Assembly: GCF_019175385.1 (NCBI RefSeq)
Contig: NC_083339.1
Location: 84,432,120-84,496,119 of the forward strand
Origin: Lycium barbarum
Taxonomy: Eukaryota > Streptophyta > Magnoliopsida > Solanales > Solanaceae
DNA length: 64,000 nucleotides
Reading direction: 5' to 3'
Shown here: positions 11,422 to 23,257 of the stretch, in pieces
Position numbering within the stretch: the stretch's first letter is position 1
How the letters are laid out: each line of letters starts with the position of its first letter
The notes under the pieces: model-generated
Databases searched by the model: none
Told to the model about the DNA's origin: nothing
Seen by the model: the letters and a program-made list of their open reading frames with translations, nothing else
Translations under genes and position numbers: made by a program

Positions 11422-13900
11422 TGTTACACCTCGTAAATTTCCTCGTGAACGTACAACGAATAGACTAATGAAGAATACGAGTATGCGATGCTTTAATGAG
11501 AAGGGAACGACGTTTGACGACCTTAAGTAAGATTTAAAAGGAAATGGGAACAAGAGATAGGTTATGCTCCACAATGACTAATTATAGGTTTTGAAGACTT
11601 GAAAGTTACAGATTTGCACTTTGGCCCAGTTGGTCGTAAAGTGAAATACGGACCGTAAAGTGGTATATGGCCTGTAAACCACCATGTCGTATTTCAACTC
11701 ACAAAACTTCAAATTTCTGTCAAATGTTCAAATGGTTAAATACGACTTGGAATACGGACTGTAAATTAAAATATGGCCTGTAAACTGCGATCGTAAATCA
11801 CCATGATCCTCAATATACCTTTCTGGTTTTGATATGCTTAAATACGACCACGATATACGGCCCCGTAAACTGGAATACGGACCGTAAAATGGGTTTACGA
11901 CCACTGTACACCTCAGTCACTGTTCATTCCGGATTAGATTTTAAGTCATTAAAAGGAGACCTAACCTCATTCAATTCGTTTCAACTCCACGATATTTCTC
12001 TCAAGAAGCCTCTAGAATACTCTCTACCCTTCATAAAAAGAAAACCAAAGGAAATTAGTGATCAACTACATAAAACCCACGAAATCAAGTGTAAGAATCA
12101 CACTAAAGTTCATCTTTCTCAAGAAAATCCAAAAGAAGTAAAGTAGGGTTTTGGTGCTAAAGGATTAATTCCATTCAAGGATTGTTCAACCATCATCTAA
12201 GGTAAGTTTCATGACTAAAACATATTGTTTAAGGTATTGGAAGGTTAAGACACTTGAATTGTAAAAAGACATAGGAAATGGGTCATTTATGAGTGAATAG
12301 TGTCATGGTTGGATAGTAGTTGGGTTGAACCATGAATATTGGAGTGTTGTGATTATGAATACATTATAAATGACATTTAGGCCATGAAATAAGTATTATA
12401 TACGAGGAAACACAATAGTAAGCTATAACAATAAATGTGGAGAAATTGAAGAGAAATAGTGGATTGTGGTCAATGTATATAAATGATGATTGTGGATTGC
12501 GATATTGTGAATGTTGTTGTGAGCGTGTGGGAGTTGATATAGAATATGGGAAAAGTAGTATAACCAAAGGAAGTGCCGCCCAATTTTCCCTAGAAATAGT
12601 AGCGCGTTCTTATAGTCGATTAACTAACGTAAATGCGAATTCTCTTTTGAACGAAGAAACGTGATATCGAAGGAGGACAAGCGAATGATAGCTTAGTTAT
12701 ACGTCAAAGGTATGTGAGGCTAGTCCCTTCTTTCTAATGGCATGAATCTCATAGCATAATTTTTTCTCCTCTTCATGAGTTCCTATATTCCGGAAAGCTA
12801 AAAGCCTATATCTATGAATGGTAATATAAGATAAGAGATATGATATGAAGATCTTAAAATGGCATGATATTATTTATCGCTCACACTCACCTTATATGTT
12901 AGTTCCTTCAAGGTGAGGCAGAATGTCAATAATTACTCCATAATGAAATCGGGGGATCACGACCGTACGTCACCCCGATAAAGTAAAGTTGTTCATAAGC
13001 CTTATGCATGTATTATGATAAGTATGTTACGATAAGCCTATTATGATGAGCATGTATGATGATGATATAACACCGCGCCTAGTTGGTCGTGCAGTCACCG
13101 CCAAGACGGGCAGCTATACGATACACCATGGCCAAATGGCATGGGCAGACACCACTAGTGGGCAGCATGAGATGATACCCTGGACGCGGGAGGCCTGGAC
13201 GCAGGCTAATGTTATGATTATCACACCATCCGATATGGACGGGCAGCTTATACATTACTACACCTCACCTATAGGGGCGGGCAACTTATACATTGTGCAT
13301 ACATGATATGATGACGAGTATGAGTAAGACAGCATGACTTAATTCTGTTATACATGTCAGTCAGATATAGATGTGCCATATTGATATTTCCATTATGTCA
13401 TTGTTCAATTTCTTTGTTTATGCCTATCATACTCAGTACAATATTCGTACTCACGTCCGTTTTCTTTTGACGCTGTGATTATGTCCACAGGTAGACAAGG
13501 AGGAGAGCTCGACCCAGACTAGCAGTAGCTGTCACCTGATTGAAAGCACTCCTTTCTTCGAGGTGCATATGACGATTCTTTTGTGTATATTCATGTATAC
13601 GTATTTTTGGGCATGACGGGGTCTTGTCCCGTCCTTATGTTTAGCACTCCAGTAGAGGCTTGTAGATGCGCACTGTGGGTTAGATGGTCTAACGAGATGC
13701 TATTATATGTATATATTTTTTGATGGCCGAGAGGCAAATGTATATAAGAGTATTTATGTTTCCATATAAAATATGATTTTCTTGTAATTTGAGTATAAAG
13801 CTGATAAAAGACCATTAAATGAGCAAGATGAGTAGTAGCACGAGTGGTGCTCGGTGGCTAGCCCCGGGTACCCGTCACGGCCCTTAGCTGGGTCGTGACA
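11422..13900 (+). mobile_element. Element B: 3' LTR
   Basis: TGTTACACCTCG to GGTCGTGACA, 2479 bp, with intact TG...CA ends. It is highly similar to 3666-6070 throughout, supporting a pair. It is followed by TSD GTACA (13901-13905) and then C gag in register. Taken alone it would look like a solo LTR with TSD GTACA (11417-11421), but the matching GTACA left of 3666 favours it being B's 3' LTR preceded by a duplicated flank. Palindromes are at 11647-11888 and the third hairpin GACGGG/CCCGTC at 13615-13633. Confidence 0.88.
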
Positions 13901-13905
13901 GTACA

Positions 13906-15952
13906 GATGCTTGCTATGTTTGCGGATAGACTGGGCACTTGATGCCAGATTATCCCTCGAGGTATGGTAGAGGTGGCGTTCCGCCCACAGGATCAGCGGC
14001 TGGTTCCTCTTCCGCGCGCCCGGTAGGAGAGACTCCTTAGATTTCAGCAGGTCGAGGTAGAGGCAGAGGGGGAGCATCTACTTCAGGTGCCACTCAGCCT
14101 CGTATGTATGCTTTAGCTGGCTGACAGGATCTTGAGTCCTCCCCAGTTATTGTTACAGGTACATTGTCAGTATTTTCGCATGATGTGTATGCATTGATAG
14201 ATCCGGGTTCTACCCTATCTTATATTACTCCGTATGTTGCTGGTCGTATTGGCGTGAAACCTAAGCCAATAAAACCTTTTGAGGTATCTACTCCAGTTGG
14301 TAATCCCGTGATAGCTAGACAAATGTAAACAAATTATATAATTGTGATATGCGAGCGCCAGACTAAAGCTGATTTAGTTAAGCTGGAAATGTTACATTTC
14401 GATGTGATTATGGGTATAGATTGGTTGGCCTCATGTTATGCTAATATTGATTGCCGAATGAAGGTAGTTCGATTTCAATTTCTGGGAGAGCCCGTGCTTG
14501 AATGGAAGGGTAATACAACATCTCCAATAGGTAGGTTTATTTCCTACCTTAAAGCAAGAAAGATGATAGCTAAGGGCTATATTTATCACTTAGTCCGAGT
14601 TCATGATACGGAAGAAAAGTCGCCAACTTTTCAATCTGTTCCGATATTGATTGAATTCCCGGATGTATTTCCAGATGAACTTCCAGGCCTTCCTCCAGAA
14701 AGAGAGATTGATTTCGATATTGATGTATTGCCGGACACCAAGCCTATTTCTATTACTCCTTATGGAATGGCTCCGGCATAATTGCAAGAATTAAAGGCAC
14801 AGTTGAAAGATTTGCTTGAGAAGGGGTTTATTAGACCCAATTCATCACCATGGGGAGCACCAGTCTTATTCGTGAGAAAGAAAGATGGTAAAGAACAAGG
14901 TGACGATAAAGAACAAATATCCTCTCCCAAGGATAGATGTTTTATTTGATCAACTACAGGGTGCCAAGTGGTTTTCCAAAATAGACTTGAGGTCAGGGTA
15001 TCACCAAGTGAGAGTTAAAGAAGAAGATATTCCCAAAATATCTTTCAGAACGAGATATGGCCATTATGAATTCCGGGTGATGTCGTTTGGGTTAACCAAT
15101 GCTCCGGCAGTGTTCATGAATTTGATCAATAACGTATTCAGGCCTCTCTTGGATTTATTCGTAATAGTGTTTATTGATGACATTCTGGTATACTCTCGTA
15201 CAGAATTAGAACATGCAGATCATTTACGAGTTGTTCTTGGAATCTTTCGAACTTGAGAATTGTATGCAAAATGTTCAAAGTGCAAGTTTTGGTTGAATTA
15301 TGTGACATTTTTGGGTCATGTTATTTCAGAAGATGGCATTCGAGTGGATACTCAGAAAATTGAAGTTGTGAAGACTTGGCCAAGGCCTACGACGCCTATA
15401 GAAGTCCGTAGTTTTCTGGGATTGGCAGGGTACTATAGGAGGTTCGTAGAAGGACTTTTCTCTTTTTCAGCCCCATTGACAAAGCTAACCCAAAAGTCAG
15501 TTAAATTTCAATGGAATGATGCTTGTGAACGTCGTTTCCAAGAGTTTATGGCCAGATTAACCACAGCCCCAGTCTTGACACTCCCAGAAGGGCCATATGG
15601 CTATGTTGTATATTGTGATGCTTTCGGTGTTGGGTTAGGATGTGTGTTAATGAAGCATGGTAGAGTCACTGCTTATGCTTCTAGGCAGCTGCAGAAACAT
15701 GAAAAGAACTACCCATCTCATGATCTCGAATTGGCTGCAGTTATCCATGCATTAAAGATATGGAAACACTACTTGTATGGGGTACATATCGATATTTATA
15801 CGGATCACAAGCGTCTTCAGTACATTTTCAAACAGAAGGAGTTGAATTTGCGACGGTGGCGGTGGTTAGAATTATTGAAAGATTATGATGTAAGTATTTT
15901 ATAACACCCCGGAAAGGCAAATGTTGTAGCTGATGCGCTTAGCCGCCGATAG
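13906..15952 (+). pseudogene. Element C: gag end, PR, RT, RNase H (broken)
   Basis: Resumes at the second zinc knuckle (CYVCG near 13915) and proceeds through the linker to PR, whose catalytic DPGS is intact (GAT 14200-14202). RT follows, with FIDD at 15170-15181, then RNase H ([16 protein letters not shown]). Stops are at 13927, 14038, 14122, 14326, 14779, 15254, 15902 and 15950. Near 14889 about 11 residues of the conserved RT segment after KKDG are deleted, with a frame change, removing the region around the first RT catalytic block. Reverse transcriptase activity is therefore not possible from this copy. Confidence 0.93.
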
Positions 15953-17551
15953 ATGGGTAGCCTATGTGAAGTTCCTCCGGAGAAGAAAGAAATAATTCAT
16001 GAGCTCCACCAACTAACTAATGTTGGAGTACGTCTAATTGATTCAGGTAGTGCTGGAATTGGTATTAATAATGCCACAGTTTCATCCCCGGATATGGAAG
16101 TGAAAGAGCGTCAATATGAAGATCCTCAGTTGAGCCATTATAGGAACACATTTCATGAAAAAGAGAAATCTCCATTTGAAACTTCTGTGGATGGAATTCA
16201 TAGATACCGAGGCAGGCTATGTGTGCCAAATGTTGCAGAATTGCGCTGTCGAATTCTAGAAGAAGCCCATTATTCTTGGTATTCCATTCACCCAGGTGCG
16301 ACGAAGAAGTATCATGATCTCAAATTGATATATTGGTGGGATGGCATGAAGAGAGACATAGCAGAATTTGTAGCTCAATGTCCAAATTGCCAGCAAGTGA
16401 ATATCGAACATCAAAAGCCAAGAGGATTATTGCAAGCAATGGAGATCCCTACTTGGATATGGGAAGTGATCAACATGGATTTTATTGTGGGGTTACCTCG
16501 TTCCCGAGGAAAGTATGATTCTATATGGGTGATTGCGGACAGATTGATGAAAGCAGCTCATTTTCTTCTAGTCAGAACCACCTACTCGGCCAAAGATTAT
16601 GCAAGGTTGTATCTCAAAGAAATTGTGCGACTCCATGGTATTCCGATTTCTATTATCACAGATAGAGGAGCGCAATTTACAACCAAGTTCTGGAAATCCT
16701 TCCAAGAAGGTCTAGGTACTCAAGTAAAGCTTAACACGACATTTCATCCGCAGACTGATGGGCAAGCCGAACGTACCATTCAGACCTTGGAGGATATGCT
16801 AAGAGCATGTGTTCTAGATTTCGGTGCTAGTTGGGATGAGCACTTACCACTAATCGAGTTTGCATACAACAGTAGCTACCATTTCAGTATCCAAATGGCT
16901 CCGTATGAAGCTTTATATGGAAGGAAGTGTAGGTACCCAATTGGATGGTTTCGAATAGGAGAAGTACAGCTAATAGGCCCTGAGTTAATTCAACAAGTAG
17001 TAGAAAAAGTCAAGGTGATCCGAGATCGATTACTGACAACCAAAAGTCGCCAAGAATCTTATGTGGACAACCGCCGGCGAGACCTAGAATTTCAAGTTGA
17101 TGATTGGGTGCTCTTAAAGGTGTCACCAATGAAAGGTGTGATGAGATTTGGCAAGAAAGGAAAGTTAATTCCTCAATACATTAGACCCTATAAGATTATC
17201 CTCAAGGTGGGTCAAGTAGCTTATGAATTGGACTTACCTCCAGAACATGAATCAGTTTATCCAATTTTCCATGTCTCCATGCTCCGCAAGTGTGTTGGAG
17301 ATCCTATGCGGATTGTTCCAATAAAGGACGTTCAAGTGACAGAAAAGCTAGTCTATGAAGCGGTGCCCATTGCCATATTAGACAAGAAATTACGGAGACT
17401 ACGAAATAAGGAAGTGGCCTCAGTTAATGTCTTATGGAAAAATAACAACCGGGAAGAAATGACTTGGGAAGCGGAAGAGAGTATGAAATCCAAGTACCTG
17501 CACTTATTCCAACCCCCAGAAGAGATTCAAGATGAAACATTAACATTATGA
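15953..17551 (+). CDS. Element C: intact integrase-chromodomain ORF (532 codons)
   Basis: The longest unbroken ORF in the window. It holds the end of the RNase H-INT linker, the HHCC zinc-binding region (HPGATKKYHD, CPNCQQVN), the catalytic core with Asp in NMDFIVGLP, Asp in ITDRG and Glu in QAERT (16769-16771, a D,D35E spacing), then the GPY-type module (GKLIPQYIRPYK, diverged) and a C-terminal chromodomain-like segment (about residues 465-515). The family inserts reverse-transcribed DNA, and the chromodomain is thought to direct insertion to heterochromatin. Being downstream of eight stops, it is unlikely to be translated as part of a polyprotein. It may simply have escaped mutation. Confidence 0.88.
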   Translation: MGSLCEVPPEKKEIIHELHQLTNVGVRLIDSGSAGIGINNATVSSPDMEVKERQYEDPQLSHYRNTFHEKEKSPFETSVDGIHRYRGRLCVPNVAELRCRILEEAHYSWYSIHPGATKKYHDLKLIYWWDGMKRDIAEFVAQCPNCQQVNIEHQKPRGLLQAMEIPTWIWEVINMDFIVGLPRSRGKYDSIWVIADRLMKAAHFLLVRTTYSAKDYARLYLKEIVRLHGIPISIITDRGAQFTTKFWKSFQEGLGTQVKLNTTFHPQTDGQAERTIQTLEDMLRACVLDFGASWDEHLPLIEFAYNSSYHFSIQMAPYEALYGRKCRYPIGWFRIGEVQLIGPELIQQVVEKVKVIRDRLLTTKSRQESYVDNRRRDLEFQVDDWVLLKVSPMKGVMRFGKKGKLIPQYIRPYKIILKVGQVAYELDLPPEHESVYPIFHVSMLRKCVGDPMRIVPIKDVQVTEKLVYEAVPIAILDKKLRRLRNKEVASVNVLWKNNNREEMTWEAEESMKSKYLHLFQPPEEIQDETLTL

Positions 17552-17739
17552 GGTATATATTCTTTCTTTTCATGCTTTTGGTCGTGTGTGGCCAAAATAT
17601 ATTGATATTGCATTGTGGCCCTGTGAGGCAATATTATTATGGGTTGTTGTGACAGGACGGTAGTGCCATATTACAGGGAAAACTCTGGCGAAATTTTTAT
17701 AGAATTCCCGAATGCTTAACATTCAAGGACGAATGTTGC
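17552..17739 (+). other. Element C: 3' untranslated region
   Basis: Non-coding DNA between the pol stop and polypurine tract. It contains GGCCCTGTGAGGC and AACTCTGGCGAAATTTTTA, a block also found before D's polypurine tract (36786) and, in related form, at the right end of the E LTRs (27866, 36110). Confidence 0.8.
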
Positions 17740-17754
17740 AAAAGGGGGGAAGAG
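17740..17754 (+). other. Element C polypurine tract
   Basis: AAAAGGGGGGAAGAG immediately before TGTTACACC at 17755; the plus-strand primer site of the element. Confidence 0.92.
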
Positions 17755-18123
17755 TGTTACACCTTGAAACTTTCATGTCGTCGTGTAGTGAATGAACCAA
17801 TGCGAGCTTAAGGGTAATAGGAAGATCTTAGGACTATAAGACAGATATTTAGTCGGCTTAGAATGCATACGCTAAGATTTTGAATCCATATGAATTGATG
17901 AAATAAGGAATGATAGGACAAGTGGAGTATAAGTGGGGTTTAGAAAAGGTTTCGTAAATTATTGCGTTAAGAATTGTTTGGTAGGGCCTTGAGGACGAAT
18001 TATAGGGATTCTTAGATCATTGATGAAGTACTAAACAAGTGTTAAGAAGGTTGTGTAAGGATTGGAGATGAAATGAAATGACGAGGACAACTTCGGAAAA
18101 ACTGTGAGTTACACGACCACCTT

Positions 18124-18342
18124 GTACGGACCGTGGAACTTTATACGGACCGTATAAGGGTCTGTATAACACCCAGTAGAAGTGGTATTTTGCCTGATGG
18201 TGAACCACGATCACTTATACGAACCGTGGAACTTTATACAGACCGTACAAGGGTCCGTATAATCCAACATCAACAATGTTTTCCATGTGGTGAACCACGG
18301 ACACTTATACGGACCGTATAGTGTTATACGGACCGTATAAGT
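18124..18342 (+). promoter_or_regulatory. Palindrome cluster in LTR C
   Basis: At least six copies of a longer palindrome, TTATACGGACCGTATAA, or shortened forms, directly upstream of the TATA box at 18368. This is the clearest example of the motif's position relative to a core promoter in the window. Confidence 0.6.
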
Positions 18343-18367
18343 CCCGACGGACTGATTAAGTTGCAAC

Positions 18368-18375
18368 TATAAATA
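18368..18375 (+). promoter_or_regulatory. TATA box of LTR C
   Basis: TATAAATA about 25 bp after the last palindrome, followed by a CT-rich run (18395-18425) typical of plant transcription starts. The position inside the LTR (about 615 bp from its start) fits a U3 promoter. Confidence 0.7.
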
Positions 18376-19371
18376 CATGTTCCCACATTATTTTCTCATT
18401 CTTTCCACTTCTCCACTTCTCTCCAAGCTTCTAGAGGGTTCCACACACTTCATATACATGAATACAAAGGAAAGCAAAGATCAATATCAACAATTCAAGT
18501 GAATCAAGTGCAAGAAGCTCACTAGGGTCCCACCAAGTCAAGAATTCTCTTGGGAGTGAAACTAGGGTTTTGGCTCAAGTGAAGTATTTTCACTCAAGGC
18601 TCATTCCCACACTATCTAAGGTAAGTTTCATGATCAGTCCATGTTGTTTAAGGTATTGTGAGGCTGGAAGACTTAGATTATGAAAGGAAATAGAAAATGG
18701 GTTATAAAGATGAAAATAATCTGATTTTGAGTAGTAGCTTGAGATGAGTCATGATCTTTGATATGTTGTGCTTATAAAAATGTTATGAATGATGTTGAGA
18801 GCATGAGAGAAATGTTAGATGAGAATGAATGTAATGTTGTGCTATGATCATGAGTATGGATGACTTTGAGAGGAAATTGTGGGGATTGGATAATGAGGAA
18901 TTTGATAAAAGTTATTGATGATGATATTCTGAATGTCGTTATTAACGTTTGGGAGTTGATGTATGATATGGAGAAAGTAGTATAAATAAAGGAGACGCTG
19001 CCCTTTTGTTTTCTAGCTTAGTTCAAACACGCTTATATTATCGATTATCTAATATGAGTATGAACTCCCTTGAAGGTAAAGACGTGAGCAACGAAGAAGA
19101 ACGATCAAACGATAGAGTAGCTACACGAAAAAGGTATGTAAGGCAAATCCTTTCCTTCTAAGGCATGAATCTTCCTAATTCTCTATGATCTTCCTATATA
19201 ATGGCAATTATGAGTCCATGACTATACAGAGCTGTATACGCACATGACAAAGAAAGGAGATACGTTACAAGTATGATAATGATGATGATGAATATAAGTA
19301 TGAAGAATCCTAGAGTAATATAAGATGTCCATGAAGCTAATGATCCTAAGTATAATTCCATTGATGATTGT

Positions 19372-21800
19372 TGTTACAACTCGAAAACTTTTATGTTGAT
19401 GCACACTGAATAGACTAACGAAGAGCACAAAGTATACGGTATATACATAAGTAAATAATGACATTTGATGACCCTAATTAAGATTTCAAAAACGTTCGAG
19501 AAAGGGGGAGAAAGTTTGCCAAGAGAAGCCAAGGCTTACGATAGGTATCAAAAAGGAATTGCGAGTAACGAGTTAACGAGGATTTAATGATGTCTTGGAG
19601 AAGAGTGATAACGTCTCTTAGATTGGTATTGAGGTGTTAAACAAGTGCTAAGAAGGTTCCATAAGGATTGGAGATCGAACGAGTCGACTTAAACGAACTA
19701 CGGATCACTGGGGATTATACGGCCAAATATACTGGCCGTATAAAACAAATGGTCCGTATGTTGGACCGTATAATCAGCCCAAAACAACACACTTCGCTGG
19801 ACCAAACATACGGCCCGTATATTTTTATACGGGCCGTATGTTGGTCCGTATATCTGGTCGGGGACAGATTGGTTCATTAAATAAGGATGCAAGTCTTATT
19901 TCATTTCATTTACATATCACACCCCTTCTCTCTAAAACATCTCTCTATATTTATTCCACAAGAATTCAAGAGGTATTAGTGATCAACAACATAAACTAAG
20001 CGAATCAAGTGTAAGATCCAAGTCAAGAAATCTCATTGGAGATGAACTAAGGTTTTGGCTCAAGTGAAGTATTTCCATCAAAAGCTTGTTCCTACAACAT
20101 CTAAGGTAATATTTATGGTATTTCCATGTTCTTTAAGGTATTTGAAAGTTGAAATACTTGGATTGTAGAAGGATGTAGAAAAAGAGGTCATGAATGTGGA
20201 ATAGTGCCATTTTGAGTAATAGCTTGAATTGAGTCATGATTCCTGATGTGTTGTGATATTGATATGTTATAAATAATGTTAAGAACACGGGATAGGCAAT
20301 GTACATGAATGAACATAGTCGTGTGTTATGACCATGGATATGGGTGATTGGAAGCGAATTGAGAAATATAGATACTGTGGATGAATAAAGGCTATTGTTA
20401 TGATATTGTGAATGTATTATTGACGTTTGGGAGTTCATATACGATATGGAGGAATGTTGTATAAATAAAGGAGATGCTGTTCAATTTTCTCTATCTTTAG
20501 TCGTGTATGCTTGCTATCGATTTCTAATGATAGTATGACTTTAATGGAGGTAGAAATGTGAACGTTGAAGGAGAATCTGCAAGTGGTAGAATAGTTGAAT
20601 GGTAAGGTATGTAAGGATAACCCTTCTTTCATAAGGCATGCTTCTTTGGCCAATCTTCTAAATCTTTTATAAGTCTATGATGTCCTACAAATGACTCTAT
20701 CTTCAAAAGCTATTAAGCTTATGACTCTCAATATGTTACGATTGTACTAAGTTCCTCATATGACGAGTAATCCTATAAGGATAGATGTAATGAACGACGA
20801 TGATAGTGATAACGATACGATAACGACGATAATAGCAATGACGTTAATGATGACGATAATGATAGTGATGATAATAGTAAAGATGCTTATGAGCTATTAT
20901 GTATATTTATCTATGTATGACTATTATGGAACGCCGAGCATTAAGGGCCGGGTAGAATATGTATATATTTATGTAACGTGCGCAAACCTCTGCAGATGGT
21001 ACAGATAACCCTGAAGCCTTGGTAGAGCCAGGTATGTGTAACCTTGAGCCTTGGTTGGCCAAGTATGTATGATAACCGAACCTAGCCATGGTCGGGTATG
21101 TGAAACACCGAACCTTCATGGTCGGGCATGCTATGTAAATGCTATGTATATGATATAAATATGTATATGATGTAGATATGAGTATGAATACAAATACGAG
21201 TAAGAATATGTATATGATATGAATGTGAATAAGGATATGTATATGGGTACGAATATGGATACGAAATGTAAATGAGTACAGATACAGATATGGATATATG
21301 TACACGAATACGCGTTAGAAATGAAAAGTCCCTATGAAAAGCAAGTAAGTGCTTATGACGATGATTGTACTTTCTCCCATCTAATGCTATTTCTCATGTC
21401 GCTTATTATGCTTTTGTATTGATATTGATCATGCTTTACATACTCAGTACATTCTTCGTACTGACGTCCTTTTGTTGTGGATGTTGCGTCATGCCCGCAG
21501 GTGCCTAGGGAGACAGACTTGGCCCATAGCTACATTTCTCAGGGACTACATAGCGGAGCTCCATTTCAGTCAAAGCTATAGCTTTTGGTTCTTGTTCTTT
21601 TGTGTACATATTTATGGGTATAGCGGGGTCCTGTCCCGCCTATATGGTATGACATACTCTTCTTAAAGGCTGGTAGACATGTGTATATGGTTAGATATGT
21701 TTGGCCTTGTCGGCCTATATTTTGGATTACATTTTGTTAGCCTCGTCGGCATATGTACATTGATATGGGCATAGATGCCAATGATGATATAGTGGTATTA
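19372..21800 (+). mobile_element. Element D: 5' LTR, 3'-truncated
   Basis: Begins TGTTACAACTCG. It is preceded by ATTGT (19367-19371), which pairs imperfectly with ATTTT (39432-39436) as a decayed TSD. It matches the D 3' LTR (36859-39431) but lacks the last 140 bp and the CA terminus, having run into an inverted repeat at 21831. It contains palindromes (19717-19853) and a splice-donor-like site (GT 20106-20107). Confidence 0.9.
19717..19853 (+). promoter_or_regulatory. Palindrome cluster in LTR D (5')
   Basis: ATACGGCCCGTAT-type palindromes upstream of CATTAAATAAGG, a TATA-like core. The same cluster is in the 3' LTR at 37201-37350. Confidence 0.5.
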
Positions 21801-21963
21801 TTGTCCAATGGGACTAGTACGATTGATGAATAATACATCTATATCATCATTGGCATCTATGCCCATATCAATGTACAGAAGCCGGCAAGGCTAACAAAAT
21901 GAAATCCAAAATATAGGCAGACAAGGCCAAACACAGCTAACCATATACACATGTCTACGAGCC
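21668..21963. repeat. Fold-back inverted repeat replacing D's U5 end
   Basis: Arm 1 is 21668-21800 and arm 2 is 21831-21963, reverse complements of about 133 bp with some mismatches and a 30-bp spacer. Arm 2 resembles the D 3' LTR (39141-39280) more than arm 1: both share TTAGCTGTGTTTGG, and a CTTGCCGGCTTCTG stretch that differs in arm 1. Arm 2 ends in TGTCTACGAGCC, which is also the start of the normal element leader, so it joins the leader through 12 nt of homology. The LTR end and primer-binding site are gone. Confidence 0.88.
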
Positions 21964-22127
21964 GTGTCTAGTAGAGTCTTGGTTTTGGGTGTGTTGCACG
22001 CCACACTTATAAACAAGAGGCTGCGGGCATTTTAGGAATGATTGACCTTCTTTCTTCATAACATCGTGCGATAAAGCTACGATATAAGAACTTCCTTCTC
22101 CTCAACCGTGTATTGTGTATTTCAGAG
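21964..22127 (+). other. Element D: leader without primer site
   Basis: Retains the post-primer-site leader (GTGTCTAGTAGAG) and the dimer-like hairpin at about 21988-22007, whose loop GCACGC is no longer fully self-complementary. A TTTCAG acceptor ends at 22125. Confidence 0.8.
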
Positions 22128-23257
22128 ACGCCTGTAAAGAGAAAGGCTACAGCAGCCCAAAAGGGCAAGACCGCGGCAAACAAACGGGCTGAAAGAGCAC
22201 CGCCAGCAGTTGTAGAGGAAAGTGAGTCGCAGAATACGGCTCAATCTCAGTCCTCCCAGACAGTGCCTATTTCTGAGGAGTGTGAGGGAGCCTCAGCTCC
22301 AGCTCCAGCACCTCTGACTCCTCCCCCGGATGCTTCAGGCCAAGATGTAAAAGAGGCCATTCATTTACTTACTCAATTTGGTGTTGCTCAGACTCAGCGG
22401 CAAAATGCAAGGCAAGGTGATAGGGATGTTAGCGCAAGGGCCCGTGATTTCATTTGCTTAAACCCTCTGGAATTCTTTGGATCAAAGCCGGATGAGGACC
22501 CTCAGAATTTTATTGATGGAATGTTGAGGACGCTTCATTTGATACATGCTTCGGACACCGAATCGGTGGAGTTAGCATCATATAGATTGAGAGATGTCTC
22601 GATCCATTAGTACACGGCTTGGATGGCTTCACGGGGAGCCAATGCACCTCCCCCGGTATGGCAAGAATTTGTTGATGCTTTCCTCCGACATTATATGCCT
22701 CCAGAAGTTCGGCGAGCTAGAGCCGATAAATTCTTGAATTTGAAGCAAGGTAGCATGAGTTCTTTAGAGTATAGTCTTTGCTTCGATTCTTTGGCCAGGT
22801 ATGCTTCGGCCGTGGTAGCGGATATGGGTGACCGGGTACACCGATTTGTGAAAGGCCTAGGGCCACATTTGATGGATAGGTGCTTGATTGCGTCCCTTCA
22901 GGACAATATGGATATTTCACATATTCATGCCCATGCTCAAAATTTGGAAGAAAGTCTACAATAGCAAAGAAGTGAGCGTGAGCATTATAAGGGACATAGC
23001 AAGAGAACTAGATCTTCGGGTCCGATGGGTGAGTTTAGAGGCAGGAACAGACAACAGGTTTCTAGGCATTCGAGCTATTCTTTGACTAGTGCGCCTCCAC
23101 GGCTTTGAGGCCAGAGATTTTATAGATCCACTCATTCCGGGCTGAGTCAGAGCTTTTCGAGATCTCAGTTTAGAGGTGATTCTAGTCAGGCGAGGTCACA
23201 CGTGCCACGATGTTCCCAGTGTGGGAAGTTGCATTGGGGTCCATGCCGATTGGGTTC
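22128..23257 (+). pseudogene. Element D: gag, start codon lost
   Basis: The gag start is ACG (22128-22130) where related copies have ATG before PVKRKA. Capsid-like gag (FICLNPLEFFGSKPDEDPQ, then ESVELASYRLRD) follows, with stops at 22608-22610 and 22962-22964 and a TGA near 23105. The first knuckle (CSQCGKLHWGPCR) is intact, after which the sequence jumps into RNase H-proximal pol at about 23258. Confidence 0.92.

Larger units (their letters stand above)
17755..19371 (+). mobile_element. Element C: 3' LTR, left part
   Basis: Begins TGTTACACCTTG after the polypurine tract. It contains the palindrome cluster, a TATA box and a splice-donor consensus (GT at 18621). It is interrupted at 19371 by element D and resumes at 39432. 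The sequence on each side aligns to consecutive parts of the B 3' LTR around 12860-12900. The whole LTR would be about 2.67 kb. Confidence 0.9.

Noticed and set aside
11422..13900. Solo LTR with TSD GTACA inside C gag
   Set aside because: Locally convincing, but the same GTACA and the same gag sequence lie left of LTR 3666-6070, so a B 5'/3' LTR pair with a duplicated flank explains both better.
20760..21008. Asp/Ile/Met-rich ORF of 82 codons in the D 5' LTR
   Set aside because: Encoded by a GATGATAATG-type simple repeat; not open in the same way in other LTRs.
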